64,000 nucleotides of DNA from CBDFMG01 sp965221205 [NCBI: bacterium] (GTDB lineage: Bacteria; SM23-31): positions 248,001-312,000 of the forward strand of contig OZ244870.1 of the NCBI GenBank assembly GCA_965221205.1, written 5' to 3'. Below, in pieces: positions 55,088 through 64,000 of this stretch (within the stretch, counting starts at the first letter, position 1; each line of letters starts with the position of its first letter). The position numbers and the translations under genes are program-made. Below the pieces are notes generated by a model, which was not told the DNA's origin, did no database searches, and was given only the letters and a program-made list of their open reading frames with translations.

Positions 55088-55385
55088 TCAAAAAACATAT
55101 CATCTTCAAGGTTTTTTTGAAACACATGCTCGTCTACTGCACCGCCGCTATTCATTGTAATTTTCCGGACGGATTCTGCAATGAGGTTCGCTTCTATGCA
55201 GGGTGCGAAGTACGCCCAATTTTATCAGTGTTATAGCCTTGCTTTCGTTTACATCTGATCTGCTTAGAAAATCGAACAGGTCCCTGAACAACTCCTTTTT
55301 CCGATTTTCCGGCAAGAAGCGGATTACTGCTCTGTTTAACCGATGCAAAGAAGGCATCGATATCGAAATGGATTATTGTTCGCAT
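55088..55385 (-). pseudogene. DinB (DNA polymerase IV) 5' relic joined to a DnaE-like fragment
   Basis: The frame starts with MRTIIHFDIDAFFASVKQ, the unmistakable N-terminus of a Y-family polymerase, and runs SSNPLLAGK. In another frame the next bases read KELFRDLFDFLSRSDVNESK and AITLIKLG, which resembles the fingers-end region of a DNA polymerase III alpha subunit (DnaE). A third segment, ANLIAESVRKITMNSGG to DDMFFDPK and a stop at about 55081, closes the relic. The DinB catalytic palm is missing. The junction suggests a deletion that fused dinB with a neighbouring dnaE-type gene. Confidence 0.65.
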
Positions 55386-55530
55386 CAGGTCAGAAAGAAT
55401 ACATTTGTATATATACTATACAAATATTTATTATACCGTGTAAGAAAACAGTTCTTTTTTACTCGTAAATGAGCCTATTGTGTGAAGGAAAAACATTTCG
55501 TGATTATATACTTGGTTAAACAAGAGGGAA

Positions 55531-56075
55531 TTAATCGTTATCTAATATATTTAATTGTGGGTCTGTTTTGTGGAATCGTTCTGCTCTACGATAAGGCGTA
55601 TCTGTGAGTGGCAGGTCTAATCTTGCTCCATGAAGCAATTCGTCTATTGTAATTATCTGTAATTTTTGGAATTTCCCTTGTGATCCTGATTGATACAATC
55701 CCTTTCCAATTGCTTCGTCTTTCATTGGTTGTGTTGGATTTTCCAATGTAATCAAAACTCCTATTGGAGCATCATCTCTCACCATTACATGACCCAAATC
55801 TCTAATATCTTTTACTCCTACATGACCGCTTTTGACCAAAACAACGATTTTCTTGTAATCTTTTTTGGATATTTTCCCTTTTTCCTGAAAGTACAATAAA
55901 CCATCAATACCTTTGTCCGAACCCTTCTTTTTTTCGTACTTTGCATCTATAAGTAATAATGCCCAATACTGGAATTCATATCTATCTTGTTTTGCCAATT
56001 CACGAGCACCTGATTGTCGGGGATATACTCTTTAAGAATTTTTAGATTGTCACCGTAATATAAAGTATTGTTCAT
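55531..56075 (-). pseudogene. DNA methyltransferase-Mrr-like endonuclease fusion, internally deleted
   Basis: The 5' end (from an ATG at 56075) reads MNNTLYYGDNLKILKEYIPD, the start of adenine-specific DNA methyltransferases of the type III/beta class. Instead of the DLIYLDPPFN motif the sequence then jumps, in a different frame, to a C-terminal restriction-like domain (55531-55998): AKQDRYEFQYWALLLIDAKY, KKGSDKGIDGLLYF, KKIVVLVKSGHVGVKDIRDL and APIGVLITLENPTQPMKDEA. The K-x-GSDKGIDG and V-x-V-K-SG features are those of Mrr-like PD-(D/E)XK nucleases. The methylase core is deleted, so it cannot be a working restriction system. A 155-residue nuclease-like product may still be made. Confidence 0.75.
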
Positions 56076-56139
56076 TAGTATTATTTTTTGGATTTGTCGT
56101 TTTTTTCTTTTTGCCTTGGGGAATAATGGATGAAGAAAT

Positions 56140-56310
56140 AACGATTTGTCTTTATTCGCTCTCTTTGTCATCGTCTAAAAAGTCGAACTGTAAGTAATTT
56201 TCTGGTAACAATGTGGTGTCTGATGCAATAATAACATCTATATCAAATTCTTCTCGAATTTTATCTGTTTTTTTAATATATCTCTTCCGTATCCTTTGAT
56301 ATGAAACCTA
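56140..56310 (-). pseudogene. Short C-terminal relic of unknown gene
   Basis: A frame on the minus strand encodes IREEFDIDVIIASDTTLLPE and NYLQFDFLDDDKESE followed by a stop. A frameshift separates it from RVLGRLGFISKDTEEIY upstream. This is the tail of an unrecognised protein that preceded the methyltransferase relic, cut by the radical SAM gene on its other side. Confidence 0.35.
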
Positions 56311-56332
56311 ATCTTCCTAAGACTCTTTTAAC

Positions 56333-57773
56333 ATGAACATCCAGTCAGAGCGCGTGTTCGTGGGAGGTATCGCGGCTTCTCTTATGCATGATGAGTTTGT
56401 CAAGGAACCCAGATGGGCCGGAGTCCGGTTCATCGCCGGTCTGCTTGACGGAGCGCCCGCGCGGGCGTTGCGACTATCCACCGACGAAGGCGATTTCGGC
56501 GCCGATGACATTGCAGGCACACCCATTGAAGAACACGTGCCGGATTACAACATCCTTGATGATGTAGATTACACCTATCCCGTTAACGACGCCTACTTTG
56601 GTTATGCGTCCAGGGGATGTATCCGCAAATGCCATTTCTGTGGTGTTCCAAAACTTGAGGGGATGCAGAAAGAGATGCCCCCCCTTGTCCAGACTGGTTG
56701 AAGGTGTTGACGCAAAATATGGTCCAAAAAAAGATCTTATACTAATGGATAACAACATCACCGCTTCTTCTCGCTACAAGGAGATCATCGCAGAAATCCG
56801 CGATCTCGGATTTACTTCGGGAAACCGCTTGGAACGCGATGGGAGGCGTTTCAAGCGGCGTGTGGACTTCAACCAAGGCGTGGATGCTAGAATACTGGTG
56901 AAATCGCCAATGTACCTAAGGGAGATGGCGACTATTTGCATCAGTCCCCTGCGGATCGCGTTTGACCATATCGGTATCGGTCTTCGCAAAGTGTACGATA
57001 CGGCAATTCGCATGGCGGCGGGCAACGGCATCACGTCGCTTTCCAATTACATGCTGTACAATTTCATGGACACTCCAGAAGGCTTGTACAATCGAATGAA
57101 GCTGAACATCAAGCTGAACGCAGAACTTGGAATTCGCATCTGGTCCTTCCCCATGCGATACCAGCCCGTCACGCTTAAGGACCGCTCCCACATAGGAAAA
57201 CACTGGAATCGATACTATCTGCGTTCCTTTCAGGTTATTCTGCAGGCAACGCGGGGCATAGTAAGCGGCAGTGAAGCTTTCTTCAATCACGCCTACGGCA
57301 GCGGTAAAGAAGAATTCAAACGCCTGCTGAGTTTTCCGCACGGGTTCATTTTTCATCGAGAACACTACGAGAAAGGTGCCGGGCGTGCGGTGCGGGATGA
57401 GTATGAAACGCTTCGGAACCGCATGTCTTCGAATCAGGAAAACGAATTGCTAGGCTATCTTGCCTCCTGTGTCGGTGGCGAGAAGACGCGAGGGAGACAG
57501 TACGCCCGAATTGCTGGAACACACGGTGTCGACCCGCTGGTCCGCCAAGCTATATTGTTTCATGCGCTGGGAACGAAAAACGAATCAATAGTGACTAGTT
57601 CCAAGCGAGCCACCTCAATGTTCACTTCGGTCAATCAAGAACTCTTGCTGCCGAACAAGGAAGAGATCGTAGAAGACTCCGGCCTTTACGAGCGAGACGA
57701 TGCCATTGAGAAGAAAGAGGTTTTTCAGAAAACAGAGTCAATCTCCGTAAGTGAAGATATATGTGGTACGTAG
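56333..57773 (+). pseudogene. Radical SAM protein, split by a C7 homopolymer frameshift
   Basis: Two overlapping frames make one radical SAM protein. The first (56333-56701) has ERVFVGGIAASLMHDEFVKE, a domain often found before the core, and the cluster motif GYASRGCIRKCHFCGV (CxxxCxxC). At a run of seven Cs (56680-56686) the frame changes, and the second frame continues SRLVEGVDAKYGPKKDLILM, DNNITASSRYKEIIAEIRDL and QGVDARILVKSPMYLREMA to 57773. Removing one C restores a single 480-residue protein. The C-terminal 150 residues are not recognised. The N-terminus also seems short for this group. Base composition is GC-richer than flanking DNA, so it arrived by transfer. A sequencing error in the C-run is possible. 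Confidence 0.75.
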
Positions 57774-57777
57774 AGCT

Positions 57778-57942
57778 ATGAACAAGAAAATCGAAACGGC
57801 AGGGACAGTGGGTAAGTACCCTGAATTGCCAACACACATAGGCGGAGATATGTTGAGCCTCATCACTTCTGGAATGTACACTTCACCCTTGTCCATCTAT
57901 CGAGAATACATTCAGAAAGGAATTATCCGTTTGGCTAGTTAA
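57778..57942 (+). pseudogene. Hsp90-like ATPase N-terminal fragment
   Basis: An ATG four bases after the radical SAM stop begins a 54-residue piece: VGKYPELPTHIGGDMLSLIT followed by SGMYTSPLSIYREYIQ, the first helices of a GHKL/Hsp90-type ATPase (normally followed by N-A-x-D-A/S). The sequence then goes off into KGIIRLAS and stops, so the ATP site is lost. The tight spacing means the two genes were an operon. Confidence 0.55.
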
Positions 57943-58039
57943 ACGGATAATTCCTCTTGAAATAATACCTTAGTGTTCGAGGCATTATCTCCTCTTGTGT
58001 AATTAGAAATCCAAACAGCTCTGCCTCTCAAGTAAACTT

Positions 58040-58375
58040 TTATTCTCCGAATTATATGTACGGATTGGTCTGAACACCAGACCGATGGTTGCCAGAAATA
58101 TGGGTGCAATGGGCAGGCTCGATTATACGGTAATGGGAAATAGTGTAAACTTGGAGTCACGGCTCGAAGGGGCAAATAAACAGTAAAACACCTACATAAT
58201 GATAAGTGAGTTTACTCTGAAAGCAGCAAAAGGTGCAATTGAAGTCCGGTTTCTCGATTCACTCAAGGTAAAAGGGAAGCAGCAGCCAGTCAAAATTTAT
58301 GAACTCCTCGGTCGGAAAGACAACGGTTTTCCGGATGTCCGGATGACTGTTAAACCATTGGCAAGACCAGGGCCT
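58040..58375 (+). pseudogene. Class III adenylate/guanylate cyclase C-terminal relic
   Basis: The frame encodes the end of a cyclase catalytic domain: RPMVARNMGAMGRLDYTVMG, NSVNLESRLEGANKQ, then a TAA where tyrosine is expected, then NTYIMISEFTLKAA, FLDSLKVKGKQQPVKIYELL and GRKDNGFP. The catalytic metal-binding aspartates lay upstream and are gone. The other half is not present in the window. Confidence 0.75.
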
Positions 58376-58390
58376 CTCGATTGGGACGAT

Positions 58391-58785
58391 CAAGAACTGC
58401 ATGGCCGCGGTACGCTGGTGGGCAGTGAAGATCAACAAACAGAACGTAGTAGCGAAATCCAATGCACACTACGGCATACCGGACCGGCGCTTTGTAACGA
58501 ACCAGGACAAAGCCAAAGACATTACCCGTGAACAACTGGACAGGGTACGGGATGTTACATGTACGCATGAGTCTGGAACTGCAAAGAGCCTTCGGGCTTC
58601 AACGGGAAGAGGCGATGAAGTGCCAGCCGAACTATGCCGACCGGGGCGATCACCTCATGCTCAAGGCCAGCTGGACCAAGGGCGGGAAACCACGGACCAT
58701 CCCGATCCGGACAGACCAGCAACGGGACGTCCTCTGTCCGGTCAGTGGTGCGGCGGTCGTGGACAATTTTTTTGGATTTCCGCGA
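58391..58785 (+). pseudogene. Tyrosine-type phage integrase relic (GC-rich)
   Basis: Two frames together encode the start of a proteobacterial integrase of the Integrase_1/DUF3701 type: MAAVRWWAVKINKQNVVAKS, NAHYGIPDRRFVTNQDKAKD, ITREQLDRVRD, then, after a frameshift near 58553, YVRMSLELQRAFGLQREEAM-like sequence (VRMSLELQRAFGLQREEAM) and DHLMLKASWTKGGKPRTIPI. The catalytic tyrosine half is missing. The composition is GC-rich in an AT-rich setting. It is direct evidence that an integrative element once inserted here. Confidence 0.72.
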
Positions 58786-58985
58786 ATATAGATAAGTATG
58801 GTGTCCCATATGAAGTAGAAATTCTTAACAAGGATGTGTCTGAAGAATGCAAGGAAAGAGCAATTAGATCTGCATTAAGTGCTAGATATATACCTGCTTT
58901 CCACAATGATAAACCTGTAAATGTGAAGCTTTTAAAGGCAAGGTTTGGTAGTTGGGTTGATAAAATTATTTTTCGTGACAATTAA
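58785..58985 (+). pseudogene. Possible TonB C-terminal relic
   Basis: The frame GVPYEVEILNKDVSEECKER followed by AIRSALSARYIPAFHNDKPV looks like the C-terminal beta-alpha-beta of TonB energy transducers (DExAIxAVRxWRFxPAxxNGKPV). It is AT-rich and begins at the end of the integrase relic without any N-terminal part. Assignment is tentative. Confidence 0.35.
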
Positions 58986-59347
58986 TGTCCGCTTTAAACC
59001 AGCATGACAAACTCCATTACACCACGATTTGTCATACCAGCTCATCAGGGAATACCATAGTTAATTGATGCTAAACTCTCACTTAAACGGGGGCAGATCA
59101 CTCCCACTCGATTGTTAATAAACACGTATTTTTCTTTAAATTCAGATTGTTACAACCACCTATCAGGCTTAATACCATGAAAAATACCATTATCAGGAAT
59201 TATTTGAAAATTTTTTATGTCTTACTTGTTATCTTTCCATTCCAGCCAAAAGTTTTGTCTCCCCTAATTAGGACATTATTCAAACCTGTGACTGACTCTA
59301 CTCAAATTCACCTTATATAGGAAATATTGTCATCTGCACTATTTCAC
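58986..59347. other. Gene-free AT-rich stretch
   Basis: No gene, RNA or strong repeat is visible between the TonB-like relic and the helicase gene. The helicase gene stops at 59348 without an obvious terminator. Confidence 0.4.
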
Positions 59348-62300
59348 TCAAACTCGCTCCACCACTACTTCGCCGCGTCGAATCCAGTTTATTCCCACTC
59401 CCAACACCGTGGTCCCTTCGCTCACAAGTGCTCTCGCATACGATTCGAGCTGTGGGCGGTAGTTTTTGAACGCAACACTCGGATCGTCGACCTGGTCCGA
59501 TTTATGATCAATAATCCATAACCCATCGGCTGTCTCCACTACCAGGTCGGCTGCTCCCGAAATGACCGAACCATTTTCATCAAGCACCAGCAAAGGCAGT
59601 TCTCGGGCCACTGATTGGACTGGAAGATATTTCTTCAGCCAGTCTTCGAAATTCGCCACACTAGACGCTATGCTTTTAACAACCTCTTCATCAATATCGA
59701 CGCCGGCAATCATCGGCAATCGATCAACCAATTCGGGCTTTGTGCCAAGCACCTCAAAGCACCGATGTAGAAAGTTTCCAAGTGCGGCTCCTGTCAAACC
59801 AACTTCGATATCCAGCCCGTCTCCATAACGCTCTACGATTAGTTTTATACCTGACTCAGTCACATCTGCGGTCCCTATCCCGGAAGGTGTCACGCTATCT
59901 GGGGTGAGTACTACCGGCACTGAACTGGGGTGGATCGCCCGACGACCGATCGTCGGCAATCTGGTTGCTACTGGTGCGTTATCCAAATCAAGATCCTCCG
60001 GCAACTCCGAACCCCCTTCTGTAATCAGACACGGGAAAGACACCTCCCCGATTTTCCATTCGCCATCATCAAGCGATAAACCAGCCTCCTGGGCCAAGAT
60101 TGACCAGTATGTTAAATAGTCTTTCCCGGCCTGATATTTTGGCCATTCCAATATCAATTTATCTCTGGCGCGGGTCATCGCAACATACAAAAGACGCCGT
60201 GATTCTGTTTTGGCTACAACCTCAAGATCAGCAAGGAACCGGTCATTCGTCTCCGAAGCAGCAAAAGCTGGTGAGTACTCAATCTGAGCTTTTTCCAACA
60301 ATTGTGATAAATCATTGAAGCTGCTGTAACCGAGATACATATTCGGCAGATTGGCTCCTATCTTACGGTCCATTCCACAGACCACCACGACAGGCCATTC
60401 ACGTCCCTTGGAGCTGTGCCAAGTCACCAATTCAATAGCATCCTCATCAAGCACACGCGGGTCAGGCTGCTTGTTCTTATCCTTCTCTTCCACTTTAACA
60501 GCAAGCCAGGCCAGGAAACTCTGCACTCCGTAACCATGGAACCCTCCATGCGCCATGGCTTCCCTATTGGCATCCATAAATTCACTGACCTCAGCTTGCA
60601 TACGCAGCAAATTCGCCCTTGCCTGCTCGCCATCCGGCCACACCGAGACCACGTCGAATAAACCCATAGCAGAAAACGCATCAGTCACTAGCGCGTAAAC
60701 CGTGCGGTCGGTAACACCAGGAGCAAGCGTGTCCAGTTTCTCCAATAGGGGGTCCTGTATCCGACCTCCATCCATTAACTGCCGCAGAGCCTTTTCCAGA
60801 CTCAGGCTGCCTAACTCAGTGACAGCAAGGTAAAGGGCGGCATGACGATCCGCGGGATTAGCGATATAGGCAAGTGCATACCAAGCTATCTGCACCGCTC
60901 GCGATGTGAACCACCCATCTTCCTGTAACCGCACCTGCAGACCTACACTCCGAAGTGCCCTTGCGTACTCGGCGCACATATTATGTGTCGGGCACAGAAC
61001 AGCGATATCGCTACTGCGCAATCGTCTGTTCTCCTTGGTCCTGCGATCAACAACCTGCTGGCTTTCACCCTGAAGAACCTCATTCAAACGTGCCGACGAA
61101 TGCAGCACGAACAACGTGCTTCGCTTTCTTCAAAAATGAAACCACTTCAAGTGGTTCGAGCACACTATCATTGCCTTGCGGTTCCAGGGACACGTAGGAC
61201 TCACTAAAAAGCCCGGGGCCTAGCTTATTGATGAATTCCATCAGTCGCGGCTGTGAACGCCAGTTCTGAGTCAGCGGCTCTGACACTCTCTGGTTCTGCT
61301 GTTCCAACGCTGCAAACAGTCGTGGATCCGCGCCCTGAAAACCCATAATTGCCTGCTTGAGGTCACCGACAATAACGGTGGGCACGCCTGCTTCCTTCAA
61401 CTGCCATAGCAAGGCAAACTGTAATGGGTTAGTGTCCTGGAACTCATCGACGACGAGGCAATCGATACGACCAACCAATGTGTTCAATACATCTACCCGT
61501 TCACGAAGTATTTCACCGGCCATTGCAATCATGTCGCTGTAGTCGACCAGCCCCGCCTCACGCTTGGCATCAGCATAGTGGACAAGCACATCCTGGCCGG
61601 CTGCAAGCAGGGCTTCTATATGCGATGTAGCGTGTGCAAACGGACCGGGATGACCAGGAAGCGCGTCAGCCGCAGCCATTACAGCATCAGCAAGCGCGTC
61701 ATAGCCGTCCGGTAACGGTGCGCGGCGCTTCGTTTGCCTGAGAGATCGTAGGCTTTTCCAGAGATTCCAGTCAGACTCCAGCTCGCCATCATTTAACGCC
61801 CTGCGTAAATTACGGAAATCCTTCTGCAGTGCATCCTTGGCTGTCTGATTCGTTCCGCATTCTATCGCAAGATTCTTAGGAAAAGCTTGGAGTAATTCCT
61901 CGACCCGTGTGCGCAGTTCCTCAGTCAGCGTCTCTCCATCGCCCATCTCCCCATACCGCTCCCTAATCCAGTCCACAGCATGAGTTGCATAGTCGGCACT
62001 TTCTTCTTTCCATCCGACTGCACGAAGCCGGGAAACAATACCCAGCAAATCGTCGCGAAAGGCTTCCTCAGCAGTTCTTCCTGAATAGTTATGCTTGTAT
62101 CCATAACCGCTTAGATTTGATGTGATGACATTTGCCTTATCGGTGCGTGCCAACGACAGACGTATCAGCGTGTTTTCCTCATCCTCGTTCAATAGTCGCG
62201 GTTTAGGTGAAAGACCTGAGTCAAAAGCAAATTCAGTCAGTACGCGCAATCCGAAACCATGAATGGTCGAGATGTACGCCTGATCCAATTTCAGTGCATC

Positions 62301-62501
62301 ATCCAAACGACCAAGATCAAGCAGCCTTGCACGTGTACGCTCACGCAGCTCAGCCGCTGCTACCTCAGTAAATGTCACCGCGACAATGCTTTCGGGTTCG
62401 ACGTTACCTTTTGCTATCCAATCGCCAAGTTGCTGCTGAATGATGTAAGTCTTACCAGACCCAGCACCGGCCGGAATGATAGTTAGTGGTGGTAACGTCA
62501 T
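59348..62501 (-). pseudogene. AddA/RecB-like UvrD helicase-nuclease, split by a frameshift
   Basis: Two frames encode one protein of about 1050 residues. The first (61080-62501) carries PPLTIIPAGAGSGKTYIIQQ (Walker A), AVTFTEVAAAELRERTRARL, CLVVDEFQDTNPLQFALLWQ and VGDLKQAIMGFQGADPRLFA. The second (59348-61114) carries RRLRSSDIAVLCPTHN, ELVTWHSSKGREWPVVVVCG and RRLLYVAMTRARDKLIL, and ends with a RecB-type nuclease: SGAADLVVETADGLWIIDHK. A one-base indel at about 61085-61105 joins them. The ATG at 62501 overlaps the stop of the AddB-like gene (ATGA). Together the pair would resect DNA ends. The GC-rich, proteobacteria-like sequence suggests horizontal origin. Whether the frameshift is real cannot be judged here. 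Confidence 0.82.
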
Positions 62502-64000
62502 CCCATTTCCTCTGCTTCGCCGGGCACTGTAAATAGCGGAATCAACGGGGTGTTATCCAAAGTATACGGCTTTATGCCGGTCCGCTTATCAAAAAACAGC
62601 GCATCGCCTTCACGATTAAGGTGTAGCAAGCCTTCGCGCACCTCGTTCAACCGTCTCTCAATAAGCGCGACCGCTTGACCCGCAACGCTCCCCTCCAAAG
62701 CTTCCCAGTGGGGAATCCCTCTGGACTCCACAAGCACGGTGTCGGACAGCGCTGTTTGGTCGTTAAGCATGTAATAGACAATACCGGTCTGGCTTGCCGT
62801 CTTTAAGTGATCGAACAACTCTCCATTTTCCGTGTCTTTTGGACCACCAGTCTGCAACATGGTCCGGTAGAGACTGGCTTGACTGTCATAACCCTTTTGC
62901 ATACGCGGTTTGCGACTACTCGAACTCGATCGCTTGTAGTCCACAACCAGCAGACGGTTTTTTGCTAATCCCAGTATTACATCGGCCTGTCCATGTATTG
63001 GAATACCATTAAGGTTACCCTCCAGCCATACCTCGCTACCAAGCACATCCGCACCCAACACATCTAGCACCCCTCTCCATGCAACCGCCGCTACGATAAT
63101 TCCTGTGGCCAAGTGTTGACGCTCTACCTGCCACTGCGATGCTCTAAGAAAAGGCCCGTGCTGCCTGATTGCATTGTCGAGTAATGACTCTACCCGAGCA
63201 GAGATTTCATCTTTTCCGGGTATCGGTAATTCTTTCTGGAATAGCTCCTCAAAGACCTGGTGCGCCAATGTCCCAAGCAGCATGACGTTGGGACCTTCCG
63301 GTGCCCAGCCAAGGGGTTCTGCACCAAGCCGACGCAGCAACCAGGCCAGGCGCGAGACCATTAGTGTCTCAAGGCTACTGGGGGATTCCGGTTTTAATTG
63401 GCCTTCGGAGTCCATCCGCAATGCCAATAAATCGCGCTCAAAGTGAATGTCATTGGAAGTGATGACGCGTGGTGGCTCTGGCTCATCAAGTGCTGCTTGA
63501 GAAAGATAACGTGCCCGCGCTCTATCTGCTGCAGCATCCAGCTCCAGTAGTATGCCCTCCGTTGTGCCAAATAACTGTTGCATGAACACGATACTTTCTG
63601 AGGGCGCCTGCGCGTCACCGCTTGGATTTCGACGAGGTACCAAAAAGCTTACAAAATCTGAGACAGCCGCCAACTGGCGTTTGAAACGTGCGCGACGATG
63701 CATCAACTCATCATCAGGCGTTTCAACCGGCAAGCCCAAGTTGTAGCGGATTGCCTTCAGGTCATCGGCTACGAATACTGGAGAAGATCCTGGCACAGTG
63801 GGATAGTTACCCTTGGTAAAACTAAAGACGATCAGATGTCGGACTGACCGCCATGGTTCGTGCCCTTCCCGCCAGACCGTGATGCCTTCTAGGTTGAAAT
63901 CGGGAGATTCACCCGTCGTGATGTACCTAGGATTCACGCTGCGTCGCAGATTCAGCCAGTCAATGTCAACGGCTCCCTCCAATTGCGCACAGATACTATC
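62498..64000 (-). CDS. AddB-like PD-(D/E)XK nuclease, 5' end beyond the window
   Basis: The frame is open to the right edge, so the TTG at 63982 is not the true start. The visible 500 residues include an inactive-helicase-like region (PWRSVRHLIVFSFTKGNYPT, an AddB-style equivalent of helicase motif sequence) and, after about residue 230, a PD-(D/E)XK nuclease: LLGTLAHQVFEELFQKELP, IPIHGQADVILGLAKNRLLV with VVDYKRSSSSSRK (E/D-x-K), and GYDSQASLYRTMLQ. It overlaps the helicase gene by four bases, indicating a translationally coupled pair equivalent to AddAB. Such pairs occur in housekeeping recombination and also in defence islands; the relic-rich context favours the latter. Confidence 0.8.
   Translation of the reverse strand, partial: DSICAQLEGAVDIDWLNLRRSVNPRYITTGESPDFNLEGITVWREGHEPWRSVRHLIVFSFTKGNYPTVPGSSPVFVADDLKAIRYNLGLPVETPDDELMHRRARFKRQLAAVSDFVSFLVPRRNPSGDAQAPSESIVFMQQLFGTTEGILLELDAAADRARARYLSQAALDEPEPPRVITSNDIHFERDLLALRMDSEGQLKPESPSSLETLMVSRLAWLLRRLGAEPLGWAPEGPNVMLLGTLAHQVFEELFQKELPIPGKDEISARVESLLDNAIRQHGPFLRASQWQVERQHLATGIIVAAVAWRGVLDVLGADVLGSEVWLEGNLNGIPIHGQADVILGLAKNRLLVVDYKRSSSSSRKPRMQKGYDSQASLYRTMLQTGGPKDTENGELFDHLKTASQTGIVYYMLNDQTALSDTVLVESRGIPHWEALEGSVAGQAVALIERRLNEVREGLLHLNREGDALFFDKRTGIKPYTLDNTPLIPLFTVPGEAEEMG

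Noticed and set aside
1-64000. CRISPR arrays
   Set aside because: No series of short, regularly spaced identical repeats with unique spacers was seen; the tandem repeats found are all coding or too short.

Overview
The window looks like a chromosomal segment of an FCB-group bacterium (Calditrichota, KSB1, Fibrobacterota or a neighbouring lineage). Pointers are two secreted proteins with FlgD-like/Por-type C-terminal domains (one carrying the YPNPFNP signature), an SbsA-Ig lipoprotein of the sort common in Bacteroidetes relatives, a DUF4159 protein, and a SecA with a long insertion. The assignment is inference; no rRNA is present.

Backbone. Moderately AT-rich housekeeping genes occupy roughly 1-25.2 kb and 41.8-53.4 kb. 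The left block holds a Slt-type transglycosylase, a double PspC protein, secA, a phosphoesterase, nusB, a branched-chain aminotransferase, an MBL hydrolase, phoH, a LysM protein, a PadR-TolC-adaptor-RND efflux operon, an esterase, a deacetylase with a B-box zinc finger, deoC and fxsA. The right block holds a predicted selenocysteine peroxiredoxin-like protein, a phosphoesterase, tRNA-Leu, secG, an SDR, tpiA, a DUF4159 gene, thrB, ogt, an Ig-like lipoprotein, dapF and a mannose-1-phosphate guanylyltransferase.

Accessory region 1 (about 25.4-41.7 kb). This is a mosaic of defence-like genes and wreckage: a TetR relic, a putAbiC-like membrane protein, a possible HEPN-like protein, a secreted DNA/RNA nuclease, a truncated K+ channel, a repeat-rich secreted protein and a Fic gene that lost its catalytic core. 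From about 33.8 to 41.2 kb the DNA becomes visibly GC-rich. This block carries two outer-membrane barrel proteins, Sel1 repeat proteins, a 915-residue SIR2 protein with a PIN-like module (the best defence candidate here), and MobC and relaxase remnants that mark it as plasmid- or element-derived. It ends abruptly in an RND transporter relic.

Accessory region 2 (about 53.4-64 kb). This is a gene graveyard: relics of a histidine kinase, an exported protein, DinB/DnaE, a methyltransferase-endonuclease fusion, a frameshifted radical SAM protein next to an Hsp90-like ATPase fragment, a class III cyclase, a tyrosine integrase and a TonB-like protein. It finishes with an AddA/AddB-like helicase-nuclease pair whose helicase gene is split by a frameshift and whose AddB-like gene runs off the right edge.

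The number of genes broken by clean internal deletions (thiolase, Fic, methyltransferase, DinB/DnaE) is itself a striking property of this genome. In contrast, the single in-frame UGA in the peroxiredoxin-like gene sits exactly at the redox cysteine and is followed by an intact frame, so it reads as selenocysteine and not as decay.
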